This document shows, piece after piece, positions 19,052-27,479 of a DNA stretch of 64,000 nt. The DNA is from Arthrobacter sp. Soil782. GTDB lineage: Bacteria; Actinomycetota; Actinomycetes; Actinomycetales; Micrococcaceae. Position 1 is the stretch's first letter; every line of letters begins with the position of its first letter. The stretch covers positions 529 to 64,528 of the forward strand of contig NZ_LMSO01000010.1 of assembly GCF_001428435.1 (NCBI RefSeq). Reading direction: 5' to 3'. The notes under the pieces are model-generated. The model did not search any database and was not told where the DNA came from. It saw only the letters and a list, made by a program, of their open reading frames with translations. A program made the position numbers and the translations under genes.

Positions 19052-20014
19052 ATGACTGAATATCGCAGACTTGGCACATCAGGACTGAGCGTGTCGGTGA
19101 TTGGCCTGGGGTGCAACAATCTGGGGCGGCCCGGAACCGCCTCAGAATCGCAGCGCGGTGCCGCTGCTGTCGTCAGTGCCGCTCTGGATGCCGGAATCAC
19201 CCTCTTCGATGTCGCGGATTCCTACGGACGCTCTCCCGGTGTCAGTGAGGAACTTCTTGGCCGCGCGCTGGGGAAAAACCGCGATGACGTGGTGGTTGCC
19301 ACCAAGTTCGGACTGGACCTCAAAGGGGTGAACGGTCCGGACTGGGGAGCGCGCGGGTCACGCCGCTACATTCTGAAGGCCGTCGAATCCTCGCTCAAGA
19401 GGCTCAACACCGACTGGATTGATCTCTACCAATACCACGCACCGGATGCCGCGACCCCGATCGACGAGACGCTCGCAGCGCTGGACCAGCTCGTGCAGAG
19501 CGGCAAAGTGCGTTACATCGGGCATTCCAACTTCGCCGGCTGGCAGGTCGCGGAGGCGGAGTATGTGGCTCGCCAGTTGGGCACTACCCGCTTCATATCC
19601 GCGCAGAATCACTACAATCTTCTCGAGCGGGCGCTCGAGCGGGAGGTGGTTCCCGCCGCACAGTCCTATGGGCTTGGACTTCTCCCATACTTTCCGCTGG
19701 CCAACGGGCTGTTGACCGGCAAATACGCGGCGGGTCACGCGCCGGCGGGGAGCCGGTTAACGCACTCGCGCACTAATCTGCTCGATCAGGCTGACTGGGA
19801 GCAGCTCGCAAACTTCAGCGCCTACGCGCGTGCACGGTCCCTTTCAGAGTTGGAAGTTGCGTTCTCCTGGCTGGCCAGCCGTCCCGCCGTAGCCAGCGTC
19901 ATCGCCGGGGCAACGAGGCCGGAGCAGGTTCGGCAGAACGCAGAAGCGGCCCGGTGGATTCCTTCCGGGGCTGACCTCGAAGAACTCGAGCACATCTTTC
20001 CGGCAAGTTCCTAA
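19052..20014 (+). CDS. aldo/keto reductase
   Basis: A 320-residue NADPH-dependent aldo/keto reductase of the YhdN/Kv-beta-like group. It begins MTEYRRLGTSGLSVSVIGLG. The catalytic tetrad appears as Asp and Tyr in FDVADSYGRSP, Lys in VATKFGLD and His in YQYHAPD. C-terminal VIAGATRPEQVRQN is the usual NADP phosphate-binding segment. The substrate is unknown. It is probably leaderless and convergent with the fad genes. Confidence 0.92.
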   Translation: MTEYRRLGTSGLSVSVIGLGCNNLGRPGTASESQRGAAAVVSAALDAGITLFDVADSYGRSPGVSEELLGRALGKNRDDVVVATKFGLDLKGVNGPDWGARGSRRYILKAVESSLKRLNTDWIDLYQYHAPDAATPIDETLAALDQLVQSGKVRYIGHSNFAGWQVAEAEYVARQLGTTRFISAQNHYNLLERALEREVVPAAQSYGLGLLPYFPLANGLLTGKYAAGHAPAGSRLTHSRTNLLDQADWEQLANFSAYARARSLSELEVAFSWLASRPAVASVIAGATRPEQVRQNAEAARWIPSGADLEELEHIFPASS

Positions 20015-20042
20015 CGGCGCCGACGCGCCCCAACCGCGTCGA

Positions 20043-20078
20043 GCGGGCAGTTAGCCTCCGGAGAGAAGAACTGCCCGC
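20043..20078. terminator. bidirectional terminator between aldo/keto reductase and fadB
   Basis: GCGGGCAGTT (20043-20052) and AACTGCCCGC (20069-20078) are perfectly complementary, with an inner CTCCGGAG palindrome. It lies midway between convergent stops at 20014 and 20098. Confidence 0.7.
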
Positions 20079-20097
20079 CGAAGCGGTTGTAGGTGAA

Positions 20098-22209
20098 TCA
20101 GTGGAAGGATTTCCCGTTGACCCGTCTCGACGCGCCGACCCTGTCCAGATAGGGCGTGATGCCGCCAAGATGCATCGGCCAACCGGCACCAAGGATCATG
20201 CACAGGTCAATGTCCTCCGGTGCAGCGACCACTTTCTCCGCGAGCATGCGGCCGATCTCATCGGCCAGGGCGTCCTGCGTTCGTCGCAGGACCTCCTCGC
20301 TGGAGGACGGTGACGAGCCGAAACTGAGCAGCGCGAGCGTGGATTCGGACGCTACCTCCGTGCCGGCGTCGTCCTGCTCCCATAGTCCCTTCTTTCCCGC
20401 GTCGATCAGGATCTGTTGATTTTTGGACAGGTAGAAGCGGTCGCCGAAGGCCGTGTTCAGTGACTCCTGCACGTGCTGACCCACCGGCAACCCCACGAGT
20501 GCGAGCAGCTTGAAGGGTGTCATCGGCAGCCCCATGGGCCGCAGCGCCCTGTCCGCGGTGGCAGCGTCGGTTCCCTCATCAAAAGCCGCAGTGATTTCGC
20601 CGAACATGCGCCCCAGTATCCGGTTCACAACGAAGGCGGGGGCGTCCTTGACCAGCACTGCGGTTTTTTTGAGTTCCTTGCCGACCGCGAAAGCTGTCGC
20701 CAGGACCTCGTCCGCGGTACGCGGAGCCTTCACAATTTCCAGCAGCGGCATGGCGGCCACCGGATTGAAGAAATGAAAACCGACGACGCGCTCGGGATGC
20801 AGGAGATCCTCAGCCATGGCGGCTACAGAGAGCGAAGAGGTGTTGGTTGCCAGAACGCATTCAGCCGAGACCACTTGCTCCACCTCTGCGAACACTGACT
20901 TCTTGATGTCCAGTTCTTCAAAAACAGCTTCAATCACGAAATCGGCGTCGGCGAAGGTTTCCTTTGACACCGAGCCGGATACGAGTGCTTTGATGCGGTT
21001 TGCCTTATCCGGGGAGAGACGCCTCTTCGCCAGCATCTTGTCGACTTCCGAGTGGACCCAGCCGACTCCCTTGTCTACCCGCGCCTGATCAATGTCTGTG
21101 AGGACAACGGGGACGCTCAGCTGACGGGCGAACAGGAGCGCGAGCTGGCTGGCCATGAGTCCTGCACCCACCACGCCCACTTTTGTCACCGGCCGGGCAA
21201 GCGAGCGGTCCGGCGCTCCCGCCGGGCGCTTGGCCCGCTTCTGCACAAGATCGAGGAATGCGTAGACCGTGTCATGAAATTGCGGGGTGAGCATCAGTTC
21301 GGTCAAGGCTGCACATTCGGCCGCAGCAGATTCCGCCTGGGTCCGGGTTCGAGCAGACTCGAAGAGGTCCAGGACCTTTCCGGGCGCGGGCGCGGCGTTC
21401 GAGGTTTTCGCCTCGACGAAGGTCCGGCCGGCCGCGGCGGCCGCTTCCCAGTCGCCGTCGTCATATGCCGACAAGGCGGCGCGGCGGTCGTGGATGCCTG
21501 CCGCGTTCTTCAGGACATCCGCCGCCCAGCGGATGGACTGCTCGAGGAAATCTGCGGGTTCGAAGAGCGCGTCAGCGATGCCGATCTCGTAGGCGGCCTG
21601 CCCATTGAGGGTGCGGTTGTTGCTGAGCGGGTTCTCGATCATGACCTTCACCGCGGCGCGCGGGCCGGTTAGCCGAGGCAGGCGGTATACCCCTCCCCAA
21701 CCGGGAACCAGCCCGATGAACGCTTCGGGTAGCCCGATGCCGTTTGCACCGGTCGAGACCGTTCGATAGTCGGCAGCGAGAGCGATCTCGAGTCCGCCGC
21801 CGAGGGCCACTCCATTGATAAAGGCGAAGCTGGGAACACCGAGGGACCCGAGCAGATTGTAGGCGGCATGGCCGAGCTCTGCCATCAGGCGGCCATGTTC
21901 GGACGCTTTCAATGACTTGACTGTGGAGAGGTCTGCACCCGCCGCCAGGAAATAGGGCTTCCCTGTCAACGCTACGGCGGTGATCTCGCCTTGCACCGCA
22001 CGGCCCTTCAGGGTTTCGAGGGTGCGCCCGAACTCGATGAGCGTGGCCGGTCCCAGGGTGGTGGGCCTGCTGTGGTCCAGCCCATTGTCGAGGGTGATCA
22101 GTGCCATGGTTCCTGCGCCGCCGGGAAGCGGCACATCTTCCACGAGTGAGTGCGTGACGACCTCCCCCGGCACCAGCGCGGACAGTTCCTCAAAGCGGTC
22201 GAAACTCAT
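20098..22209 (-). CDS. fadB: fatty-acid oxidation multifunctional protein (enoyl-CoA hydratase / 3-hydroxyacyl-CoA dehydrogenase)
   Basis: A 703-residue fusion of an N-terminal crotonase domain and a C-terminal NAD-dependent dehydrogenase, performing the second and third steps of beta-oxidation. The crotonase part shows the oxyanion regions FLAAGADLS and ALGGGLEIALAADYR. The dehydrogenase part has VGVVGAGLMASQLAL for NAD, LATNTSSLSV and GFHFFNPV. I chose the ATG at 22209, which overlaps the fadA stop by four bases and has GGAGGAAGC upstream, instead of a longer open frame. It is the second gene of a fadA-fadB operon. Confidence 0.95.
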   Translation of the reverse strand: MSFDRFEELSALVPGEVVTHSLVEDVPLPGGAGTMALITLDNGLDHSRPTTLGPATLIEFGRTLETLKGRAVQGEITAVALTGKPYFLAAGADLSTVKSLKASEHGRLMAELGHAAYNLLGSLGVPSFAFINGVALGGGLEIALAADYRTVSTGANGIGLPEAFIGLVPGWGGVYRLPRLTGPRAAVKVMIENPLSNNRTLNGQAAYEIGIADALFEPADFLEQSIRWAADVLKNAAGIHDRRAALSAYDDGDWEAAAAAGRTFVEAKTSNAAPAPGKVLDLFESARTRTQAESAAAECAALTELMLTPQFHDTVYAFLDLVQKRAKRPAGAPDRSLARPVTKVGVVGAGLMASQLALLFARQLSVPVVLTDIDQARVDKGVGWVHSEVDKMLAKRRLSPDKANRIKALVSGSVSKETFADADFVIEAVFEELDIKKSVFAEVEQVVSAECVLATNTSSLSVAAMAEDLLHPERVVGFHFFNPVAAMPLLEIVKAPRTADEVLATAFAVGKELKKTAVLVKDAPAFVVNRILGRMFGEITAAFDEGTDAATADRALRPMGLPMTPFKLLALVGLPVGQHVQESLNTAFGDRFYLSKNQQILIDAGKKGLWEQDDAGTEVASESTLALLSFGSSPSSSEEVLRRTQDALADEIGRMLAEKVVAAPEDIDLCMILGAGWPMHLGGITPYLDRVGASRRVNGKSFH

Positions 22210-23453
22210 GCTGCTTCCTCCGTGATGTGTCCTGAGTAGTCGGCGTGATGCGGGTTTTCCCAGATGACGGTTCCGCCCATGCCCAGCCCAACACACATGG
22301 TGGTGATTCCGTACCGGACCTGCGGGTCTTCCTCGAACTGCCGGGCCAGTTGAGTCATGAGGCGCACCCCGGACGAGGCGAGGGGATGGCCTACCGCGAT
22401 GGCTCCGCCATAGCGGTTCACACGCGGATCATCATCGGCGATGCCGAAGTGGTCGAGGAAGGACAGAACCTGGACGGCAAATGCCTCGTTGATCTCGAAG
22501 AGACCGATGTCGTCGATGGTGAGGCCGGCCTGGCTCAGGGCCTTTTCGGTAGCGGGTACGGGGCCGATGCCCATGACCTCCGGCTCCACCCCGGCGAACG
22601 AGTAGGCGACCAGGCGCATCTTTGCAGGAAGACCCAGTTGGTGTGCGGCCTCAGCGGAAGCAAGCAACGCGACTGTGGCTCCGTCATTGAGTCCGGCTGC
22701 GTTGCCGGCCGTGACCCGCCCGTGCGGGCGGAACGGGGTGCGAAGCGCGGCGAGGTCCTCGAGAGTGGTGCCGGGCCGCGGCGGCTCGTCCTGCTGGCTG
22801 AGCGTCCAGCCTGAGGCCGGCTTCCTTCCGGCGACTGGAACGAGATCCGGCTGGATCTGGTTTCGCCCGTACGCTGCAGCGAGCTTCGTCTGGCTGGCCA
22901 CTGCGTAGGAATCCGCGCGATCCTTGGTGATGGCGGGAAAGCGGTCGTGAAGGTTCTCTGCCGTATTGCCCATATTCAACGCTGCGGGATCCACGAGACG
23001 CTCCGATAGAAAACGCGGATTGGGATCGGTGCCTGAGCCCATGGGGTGGTTGCCCATGTGTTCCACACCTCCGGCGATTACAACATCGTAGGCGCCGAAG
23101 GCGATGCCTGACGCAGTAGTTGTCACCGCGGTCATGGCACCGGCGCACATGCGGTCGATGGCGAACCCCGGGACTGTTCGCGGCAGGCCCGCCAGCAGGG
23201 CAGCGGTTCTCCCGATGGTGAGTCCCTGATCACCCGTCTGCGTGGTTGCGGCGATAGCGACGTCGTCGATCCGCTCTGGAGGCAGGGAAGGGTTGCGGCG
23301 CATCAGCTCGCGGATGCACTTGACGATCAGGTCATCGGCCCGCGTGCCGGCGTGAATCCCTTTGTCTCCGGCCTTGCCAAAGGGTGTCCGGACGCCGTCG
23401 ACGAAGACCACGTCCCTGATCTGTTGCCGTGCTGCTGTGGCTGGTGTGGGCAC
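22206..23453 (-). CDS. fadA: acetyl-CoA C-acyltransferase (3-ketoacyl-CoA thiolase)
   Basis: A 415-residue thiolase for the last step of beta-oxidation, releasing acetyl-CoA. The acyl-accepting nucleophile is Cys103 in DRMCAGAM; the catalytic His356 is in GHPLASSG and the second Cys387 in CVGLGMGGT. The GTG start has GAGGAG five bases upstream. Its stop overlaps the fadB start (ATGA), which fits the stoichiometric FadA-FadB complex. Confidence 0.95.
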   Translation of the reverse strand: MPTPATAARQQIRDVVFVDGVRTPFGKAGDKGIHAGTRADDLIVKCIRELMRRNPSLPPERIDDVAIAATTQTGDQGLTIGRTAALLAGLPRTVPGFAIDRMCAGAMTAVTTTASGIAFGAYDVVIAGGVEHMGNHPMGSGTDPNPRFLSERLVDPAALNMGNTAENLHDRFPAITKDRADSYAVASQTKLAAAYGRNQIQPDLVPVAGRKPASGWTLSQQDEPPRPGTTLEDLAALRTPFRPHGRVTAGNAAGLNDGATVALLASAEAAHQLGLPAKMRLVAYSFAGVEPEVMGIGPVPATEKALSQAGLTIDDIGLFEINEAFAVQVLSFLDHFGIADDDPRVNRYGGAIAVGHPLASSGVRLMTQLARQFEEDPQVRYGITTMCVGLGMGGTVIWENPHHADYSGHITEEAA

Positions 23454-23530
23454 AATCGCTCCTCATTGGGTTCGGGAATCCGACGCTTATGTTACTCGCG
23501 GGTAACATTGTGCCGCAACATGCCGAACTG

Positions 23531-24826
23531 TTATTGCTTCGGCGCTTTCGGCTGCTTCGGCTGAAGTGGGTCGGGATCAAGAAACGCTACGGTGAGCACT
23601 GCGGCAACGTGCTCGATCTGCCAGCGGCGTGCGCCGAGGTCAGCAAGGGAGGCGGCGATCGACTCGAGGTCGAGCGGCTCGGGCGGACGCCACGCCACCC
23701 TCCGCAGGAAGTCGGGAGTCAGGAGATTCTCCACCGGCATAGTCAACTTCTCCGCGACCGCAGCAATCCGCGGTTTGGCGGTTTGCAGGCGTGCTGCTGC
23801 CGCCGGGTCTCTTTCAGACCAGACACGAGGGGGCGGAGGAGCGTTCGTGGGCAGCTGCAGTTCGGGGAGATCGCGGGTGGTCCGTGCCATCGAAAGACAC
23901 CGAAGCCACCGTGGCGCCTCGCGTTGTGCGGCCCGACCATGGAATCCGTTGACGGCCAGCAGCTGGGGGACCGTTTGCGGCATTGCTTTCGCGGCCGCCA
24001 CGATTGCGGCATCGGGAATCAGCCGGCCAGGCGCGACGTCGCGCTTTTGGGCCAGCAGTTCCCTTTCCTCCCACAGCTCGCGGACGGCAGCCAGCTGCCG
24101 TCGGTCGCGAATCTGGTGAACCCCGGATGTCCGCCGCCACGGATCTGTTTTCGGGGGTGCCGGCGGGCTGGAGCGAATGAACTCGAACTCTTCCTCGGCG
24201 AAGCGCAGTTTGCCGTCCTCGCTGAGTAACTCAATAAGGCGGGCGCGCAGCTCAATCAATACTTCGACGTCGAGCGCTGCATACCGGAGCCACGGTTCAG
24301 GCAGGGGACGCTGGGACCAGTCTGCTGCAGAGTGTTCCTTGGCCAGCGTGAATCCGAGCAGGTGTTCGATCACAGCGGCCAGACCAACGCGCGGGAGTCC
24401 GGCGAGCCGCGCTGCAAGTTCGGTGTCGAAAAGTTTGTCCGGCCACATGCCCAACTCAGACAGGCAGGGAAGGTCCTGGGTTGCCGCATGCAGGATCCAT
24501 TCAACGCCGGAGAGTGCCTCGTTGATGATACGCAGATCAGGAAATGGCTCCGGATCGATGAGCCAGGTTCCTGCGCCTTCCCTGCGGATCTGCACGAGGA
24601 AAGCCCGCTGCCCGTACCGGAAGCCCGATGCACGCTCGGCATCCACCGCCGCTGGTCCGGTGCCGGCGGCGAGCTCACTGGCGGCGCGCTCCAAACCTGC
24701 CGGTGTGTCGATGACGTAGGGAACGCCGTCTTGGGGTTCGTCAAGAAGCGGCAGGACGGCGATGGAGCCCTGTCCGGATGCGTCGTCGTTGTGGGCGCGG
24801 CTGTCAGGCTCGGATTGCACGGTCAT
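23531..24826 (-). CDS. ribonuclease D family 3'-5' exonuclease with HRDC domain
   Basis: A 431-residue DEDDy exonuclease expected to trim the 3' ends of stable RNAs. Exo I is AVDAERASGFRYGQ, exo II includes HAATQDLPCL and exo III is YAALDVEVL with the Tyr-x3-Asp. An HRDC nucleic-acid-binding domain follows at about 240-320 (REERELLAQKRDVAPGRLIPD region). The DUF3000 gene is immediately upstream, a common actinobacterial pairing. A possible -10 TAGACT lies nine bases before the ATG. Confidence 0.93.
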   Translation of the reverse strand: MTVQSEPDSRAHNDDASGQGSIAVLPLLDEPQDGVPYVIDTPAGLERAASELAAGTGPAAVDAERASGFRYGQRAFLVQIRREGAGTWLIDPEPFPDLRIINEALSGVEWILHAATQDLPCLSELGMWPDKLFDTELAARLAGLPRVGLAAVIEHLLGFTLAKEHSAADWSQRPLPEPWLRYAALDVEVLIELRARLIELLSEDGKLRFAEEEFEFIRSSPPAPPKTDPWRRTSGVHQIRDRRQLAAVRELWEERELLAQKRDVAPGRLIPDAAIVAAAKAMPQTVPQLLAVNGFHGRAAQREAPRWLRCLSMARTTRDLPELQLPTNAPPPPRVWSERDPAAAARLQTAKPRIAAVAEKLTMPVENLLTPDFLRRVAWRPPEPLDLESIAASLADLGARRWQIEHVAAVLTVAFLDPDPLQPKQPKAPKQ

Positions 24827-24922
24827 GATGATTCCAGTCTAGCCGGGCACGTTCGGGGATGCCGGGGAAGTGGGATTCCGACGCCGGTGCAGCTGTCGGC
24901 ATGCACGGGAAAAGACTGAAGG

Positions 24923-25561
24923 TTAACTTCGGCGCCGGTTCGGGAGCGCTGCAACTCCCTCAGGAAGCGGCGGAAGACCGGCAAAAGTGCACACCATGTC
25001 CGCCCATGCCTCCAGATGTTTCTGGACACTGTCCGAATCCGGAGTCCAGGAAGCTCGCAGCTCGATGTCGATCGTGTCTACTCGGTCGGCGAGTGATCCG
25101 TAGCTTTCGGAGAGAATGCGCGTGGCGGTGCCGCCCGCGGACCGATACCCGGCGTCGTGTGTCTGCAGTGCCTCCACCAGCCACGTCCACGCCACGGATC
25201 CGAGGAGGGCGTCGTTGCCCATATCGGGTTCGAGTTGGGCGCGGATATAGGTAACGATGCGAAAGGTGCCATCCCAGACCTCGGAGCCGTCCGGGTCATA
25301 AAGGAGTATGAAGCGGCCGGTGGCAAGTTCTTCGGCGTGATTGTCCGCGAAAGCAGCCCGTGCAGGTCCATGCACCGGCAGGGGACCCGGCTGGGCGCTC
25401 TGAAGGACTTCAGCTCCGAGAGCCACCGCATAGGGCGCAAGGCGGGAAGGAGCCGGAATCTCGTCGAGGCGAAGTTCATTACGGCATCTCGCCTGCCTCA
25501 GCCCGGCCAGGGCGTTCAGGAATTCAGGGGGAACCTGCGAGAGGTCACCAATTGCACTCAC
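24923..25561 (-). CDS. DUF3000 family protein
   Basis: A 212-residue soluble protein of the actinobacterial DUF3000 family. Recognisable segments are PPEFLNALAGLRQAR at the N-terminus, GRFILLYDPDGSEVW in the middle and GSVAWTWLVEAL followed by the Thr-rich region. No catalytic motif or membrane segment is visible. Start GTG is preceded by TAACCT at the leaderless distance. It is transcribed toward the RNase D gene, 96 bases away; RNA metabolism is a guess from context only. Confidence 0.82.
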   Translation of the reverse strand: MSAIGDLSQVPPEFLNALAGLRQARCRNELRLDEIPAPSRLAPYAVALGAEVLQSAQPGPLPVHGPARAAFADNHAEELATGRFILLYDPDGSEVWDGTFRIVTYIRAQLEPDMGNDALLGSVAWTWLVEALQTHDAGYRSAGGTATRILSESYGSLADRVDTIDIELRASWTPDSDSVQKHLEAWADMVCTFAGLPPLPEGVAALPNRRRS

Positions 25562-25567
25562 TCTCGC

Positions 25568-25573
25568 AGGTTA
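25568..25573 (-). promoter_or_regulatory. -10 element TAACCT of a leaderless DUF3000 transcript
   Basis: On the minus strand TAACCT, six bases (GCGAGA), then GTG at 25561, with no Shine-Dalgarno sequence. Confidence 0.5.
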
Positions 25574-25591
25574 TGCCCCAATCGCTTCCGC

Positions 25592-25635
25592 GGCCGGGCA
25601 GCCACGCCGGGTGCAGGGGCATCTGCCCAACGGCC
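25592..25635 (-). terminator. possible terminator of the threonine aldolase gene
   Basis: GGGCAG and CTGCCC pair, flanked by self-complementary GGCC words, eight bases beyond the aldolase stop. The loop is long and there is no T run, so this is weak. Confidence 0.35.
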
Positions 25636-25642
25636 TGAGTGC

Positions 25643-26716
25643 TTAGGAAGAGCGGGTTTCGCGTCGGATGGCCTCCGCAAAGGCATCTACATCTTCGGCG
25701 GTGGTGTCGAAGGTGCACATCCAGCGCACCTCGCCGGTCGACTGGTCCCAGTCGTAGAAGCGGAAGTGTTCGCGGATTCGGTCTGCCACGCCAGGAGTGA
25801 GGATAGCGAACACGGCGTTGGCCGCCGTCGGCTGGGTAAGCTGGACGCCGTCGATTCCGGAGACCGCCGCGGTGAGCCGTGCAGCCATGGCGTTTGCGTG
25901 ACTCGCCGAACGCAACCACAGGCCGTCTTCAAGCAGCGCCACGAGCTGAGCGGACACAAATCGCATCTTCGAGGCGAGTTGCATGTTCATCTTCCGGAGG
26001 TACTCCAAACCGGTGGCAGCAGTGGGATTCAGGACAACAACGCACTCGCCGAACATGAGCCCGTTCTTGGTTCCGCCGAACGAGAGAACGTCGACGCCCG
26101 CGTCGCGGGTGAAGGCGCGCAGCGGCACGCCGAGAGCGGCTGCCGCATTGGCAATCCGTGCTCCGTCCATATGCAGGTGCATGCCCCTGGCGTGAACGTG
26201 ATCCGCGATGGCGCGGATCTCCGCGGGAGCGTAGAGCGTCCCCAGCTCGGTGGTTTGAGTGATCGATACGGCGAGCGGCTGTGCCCGGTGCTCATCTCCC
26301 CATCCCCAGGCTTCCTGATCGATCAGCTCCGGCGTGAGCTTGCCGTCCGGTGTAGGAACGGCCAGCAGCTTCATCCCGCCGATTCGCTCGGGCGCCCCAT
26401 TTTCATCGACGTTGATATGCGCGGTCTTGGCACAGATGACTGCGCCCCAGCGGGGTAGCAGCGACTGGAGACTCAGTACGTTGGCGCCGGTTCCGTTGAA
26501 CACCGGGTAGGCGATGGTGTCAGCTCCGAAGTGCTCCCGCATGAGTTCCTGGAGCCTTCGGGTGTACACGTCCTCCCCGTAGGCAACCTGATGGCCTTCA
26601 TTGGCGGCTGCCAGCGCGGCCAGTATCTCGGGATGCACGCCGGAGTAGTTGTCCGACGCGAAGCCGCGTACCTGGGGATCGTGGAGACGGGCGGGAGCGG
26701 AGATGGTGTCAGTCAC
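25643..26716 (-). CDS. low-specificity L-threonine aldolase
   Basis: A 357-residue PLP enzyme (fold type I) that cleaves threonine or allo-threonine to glycine and acetaldehyde. It begins near RGFASDNYSGVHPEIL; the PLP lysine is Lys217 in LSFGGTKNGLMFGE, and HMDGARIANA supplies the Asp and Arg that bind the cofactor and carboxylate. The frame is open far upstream, but the GTG at 26716 fits the family N-terminus and has GATAAT six bases ahead, so translation is probably leaderless. Confidence 0.92.
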   Translation of the reverse strand: MTDTISAPARLHDPQVRGFASDNYSGVHPEILAALAAANEGHQVAYGEDVYTRRLQELMREHFGADTIAYPVFNGTGANVLSLQSLLPRWGAVICAKTAHINVDENGAPERIGGMKLLAVPTPDGKLTPELIDQEAWGWGDEHRAQPLAVSITQTTELGTLYAPAEIRAIADHVHARGMHLHMDGARIANAAAALGVPLRAFTRDAGVDVLSFGGTKNGLMFGECVVVLNPTAATGLEYLRKMNMQLASKMRFVSAQLVALLEDGLWLRSASHANAMAARLTAAVSGIDGVQLTQPTAANAVFAILTPGVADRIREHFRFYDWDQSTGEVRWMCTFDTTAEDVDAFAEAIRRETRSS

Positions 26717-26722
26717 TGGTCC

Positions 26723-26728
26723 ATTATC
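26723..26728 (-). promoter_or_regulatory. -10 element GATAAT of a leaderless threonine aldolase transcript
   Basis: Minus strand GATAAT, six bases (GGACCA), then GTG at 26716. Confidence 0.5.
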
Positions 26729-26753
26729 TCGTATCGGGAAGCAGGGGAAGTTG

Positions 26754-27479
26754 TCAGGACGCGGGGTTGACCCGTTGCCCGTTGATTGCCGCCGCATCGA
26801 GCTCGAACAGGCCGGCCAGAGTCGCGGCGAGATCACGAACATGGGTGTACCCCGGGAAGCGGCGTTCGGGACTCTCAGCACGCATTTTTTCGTCGAGAAG
26901 AGCCTTGACCACCACGATCGAGGCAGCGGCACGGGCTTGCTCGCTCGGGTGCGCCGCTGCGAACTCCTGCCCCACAGCGCGCACCCACGTCTCAGCCGCC
27001 GCTTTGATCGCTGCATACGAAGCGCTGGAGGCGGTAGGTGAATCGACCGCCGTCGCTGACACGATTGCAAGCCTGCCCCGCTGTGACCGTTCCAGGTCGC
27101 CGGCGAACGCCCTCGAGGTATTGCGAAGGGTGGTGAGGACCGAACGATGAAGGAAATCGTAGTCCTCGTCGGATTGCCCGGCGATGCCTGAGCCGCCGCG
27201 CCAGCCGCCCACCAGGTGAATCAACCCATCCACGGTGGTTCCAGCAGCGCGCAGGTCGTTCGAGAGCGACAAAACGGCGGCGAAATCCGCGAGGTCACAG
27301 GTTCTCAATTCCGCACCTGACAGGTGGCCAAGCGCTCGTTCAAGGCGCGTGGAGTCTGATCCGACCGCAATGACGCGGGCGCCGGCCGAAGTGAAGGCTT
27401 CGGCAGCCGCTATACCCGCCTGGCTGGTTGCTCCCGCAATGAGAACGTTCAGACCTGACAGGCCGGGAGACTCCGTCAC
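26754..27479 (-). CDS. SDR-family oxidoreductase paired with DUF6421
   Basis: A 241-residue short-chain dehydrogenase. The nucleotide loop is IAGATSQAGIAAA instead of the classical TGxxxGIG, and the active site has Tyr-x3-Lys in SASYAAIKAAAETW with an upstream Ser in VSATAVDS. The substrate region GGWRGGSGIAG after HLV is distinctive. Its start overlaps the DUF6421 stop by four bases, so the two proteins are probably made together and act in one pathway. Substrate unknown. Confidence 0.85.
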   Translation of the reverse strand: MTESPGLSGLNVLIAGATSQAGIAAAEAFTSAGARVIAVGSDSTRLERALGHLSGAELRTCDLADFAAVLSLSNDLRAAGTTVDGLIHLVGGWRGGSGIAGQSDEDYDFLHRSVLTTLRNTSRAFAGDLERSQRGRLAIVSATAVDSPTASSASYAAIKAAAETWVRAVGQEFAAAHPSEQARAAASIVVVKALLDEKMRAESPERRFPGYTHVRDLAATLAGLFELDAAAINGQRVNPAS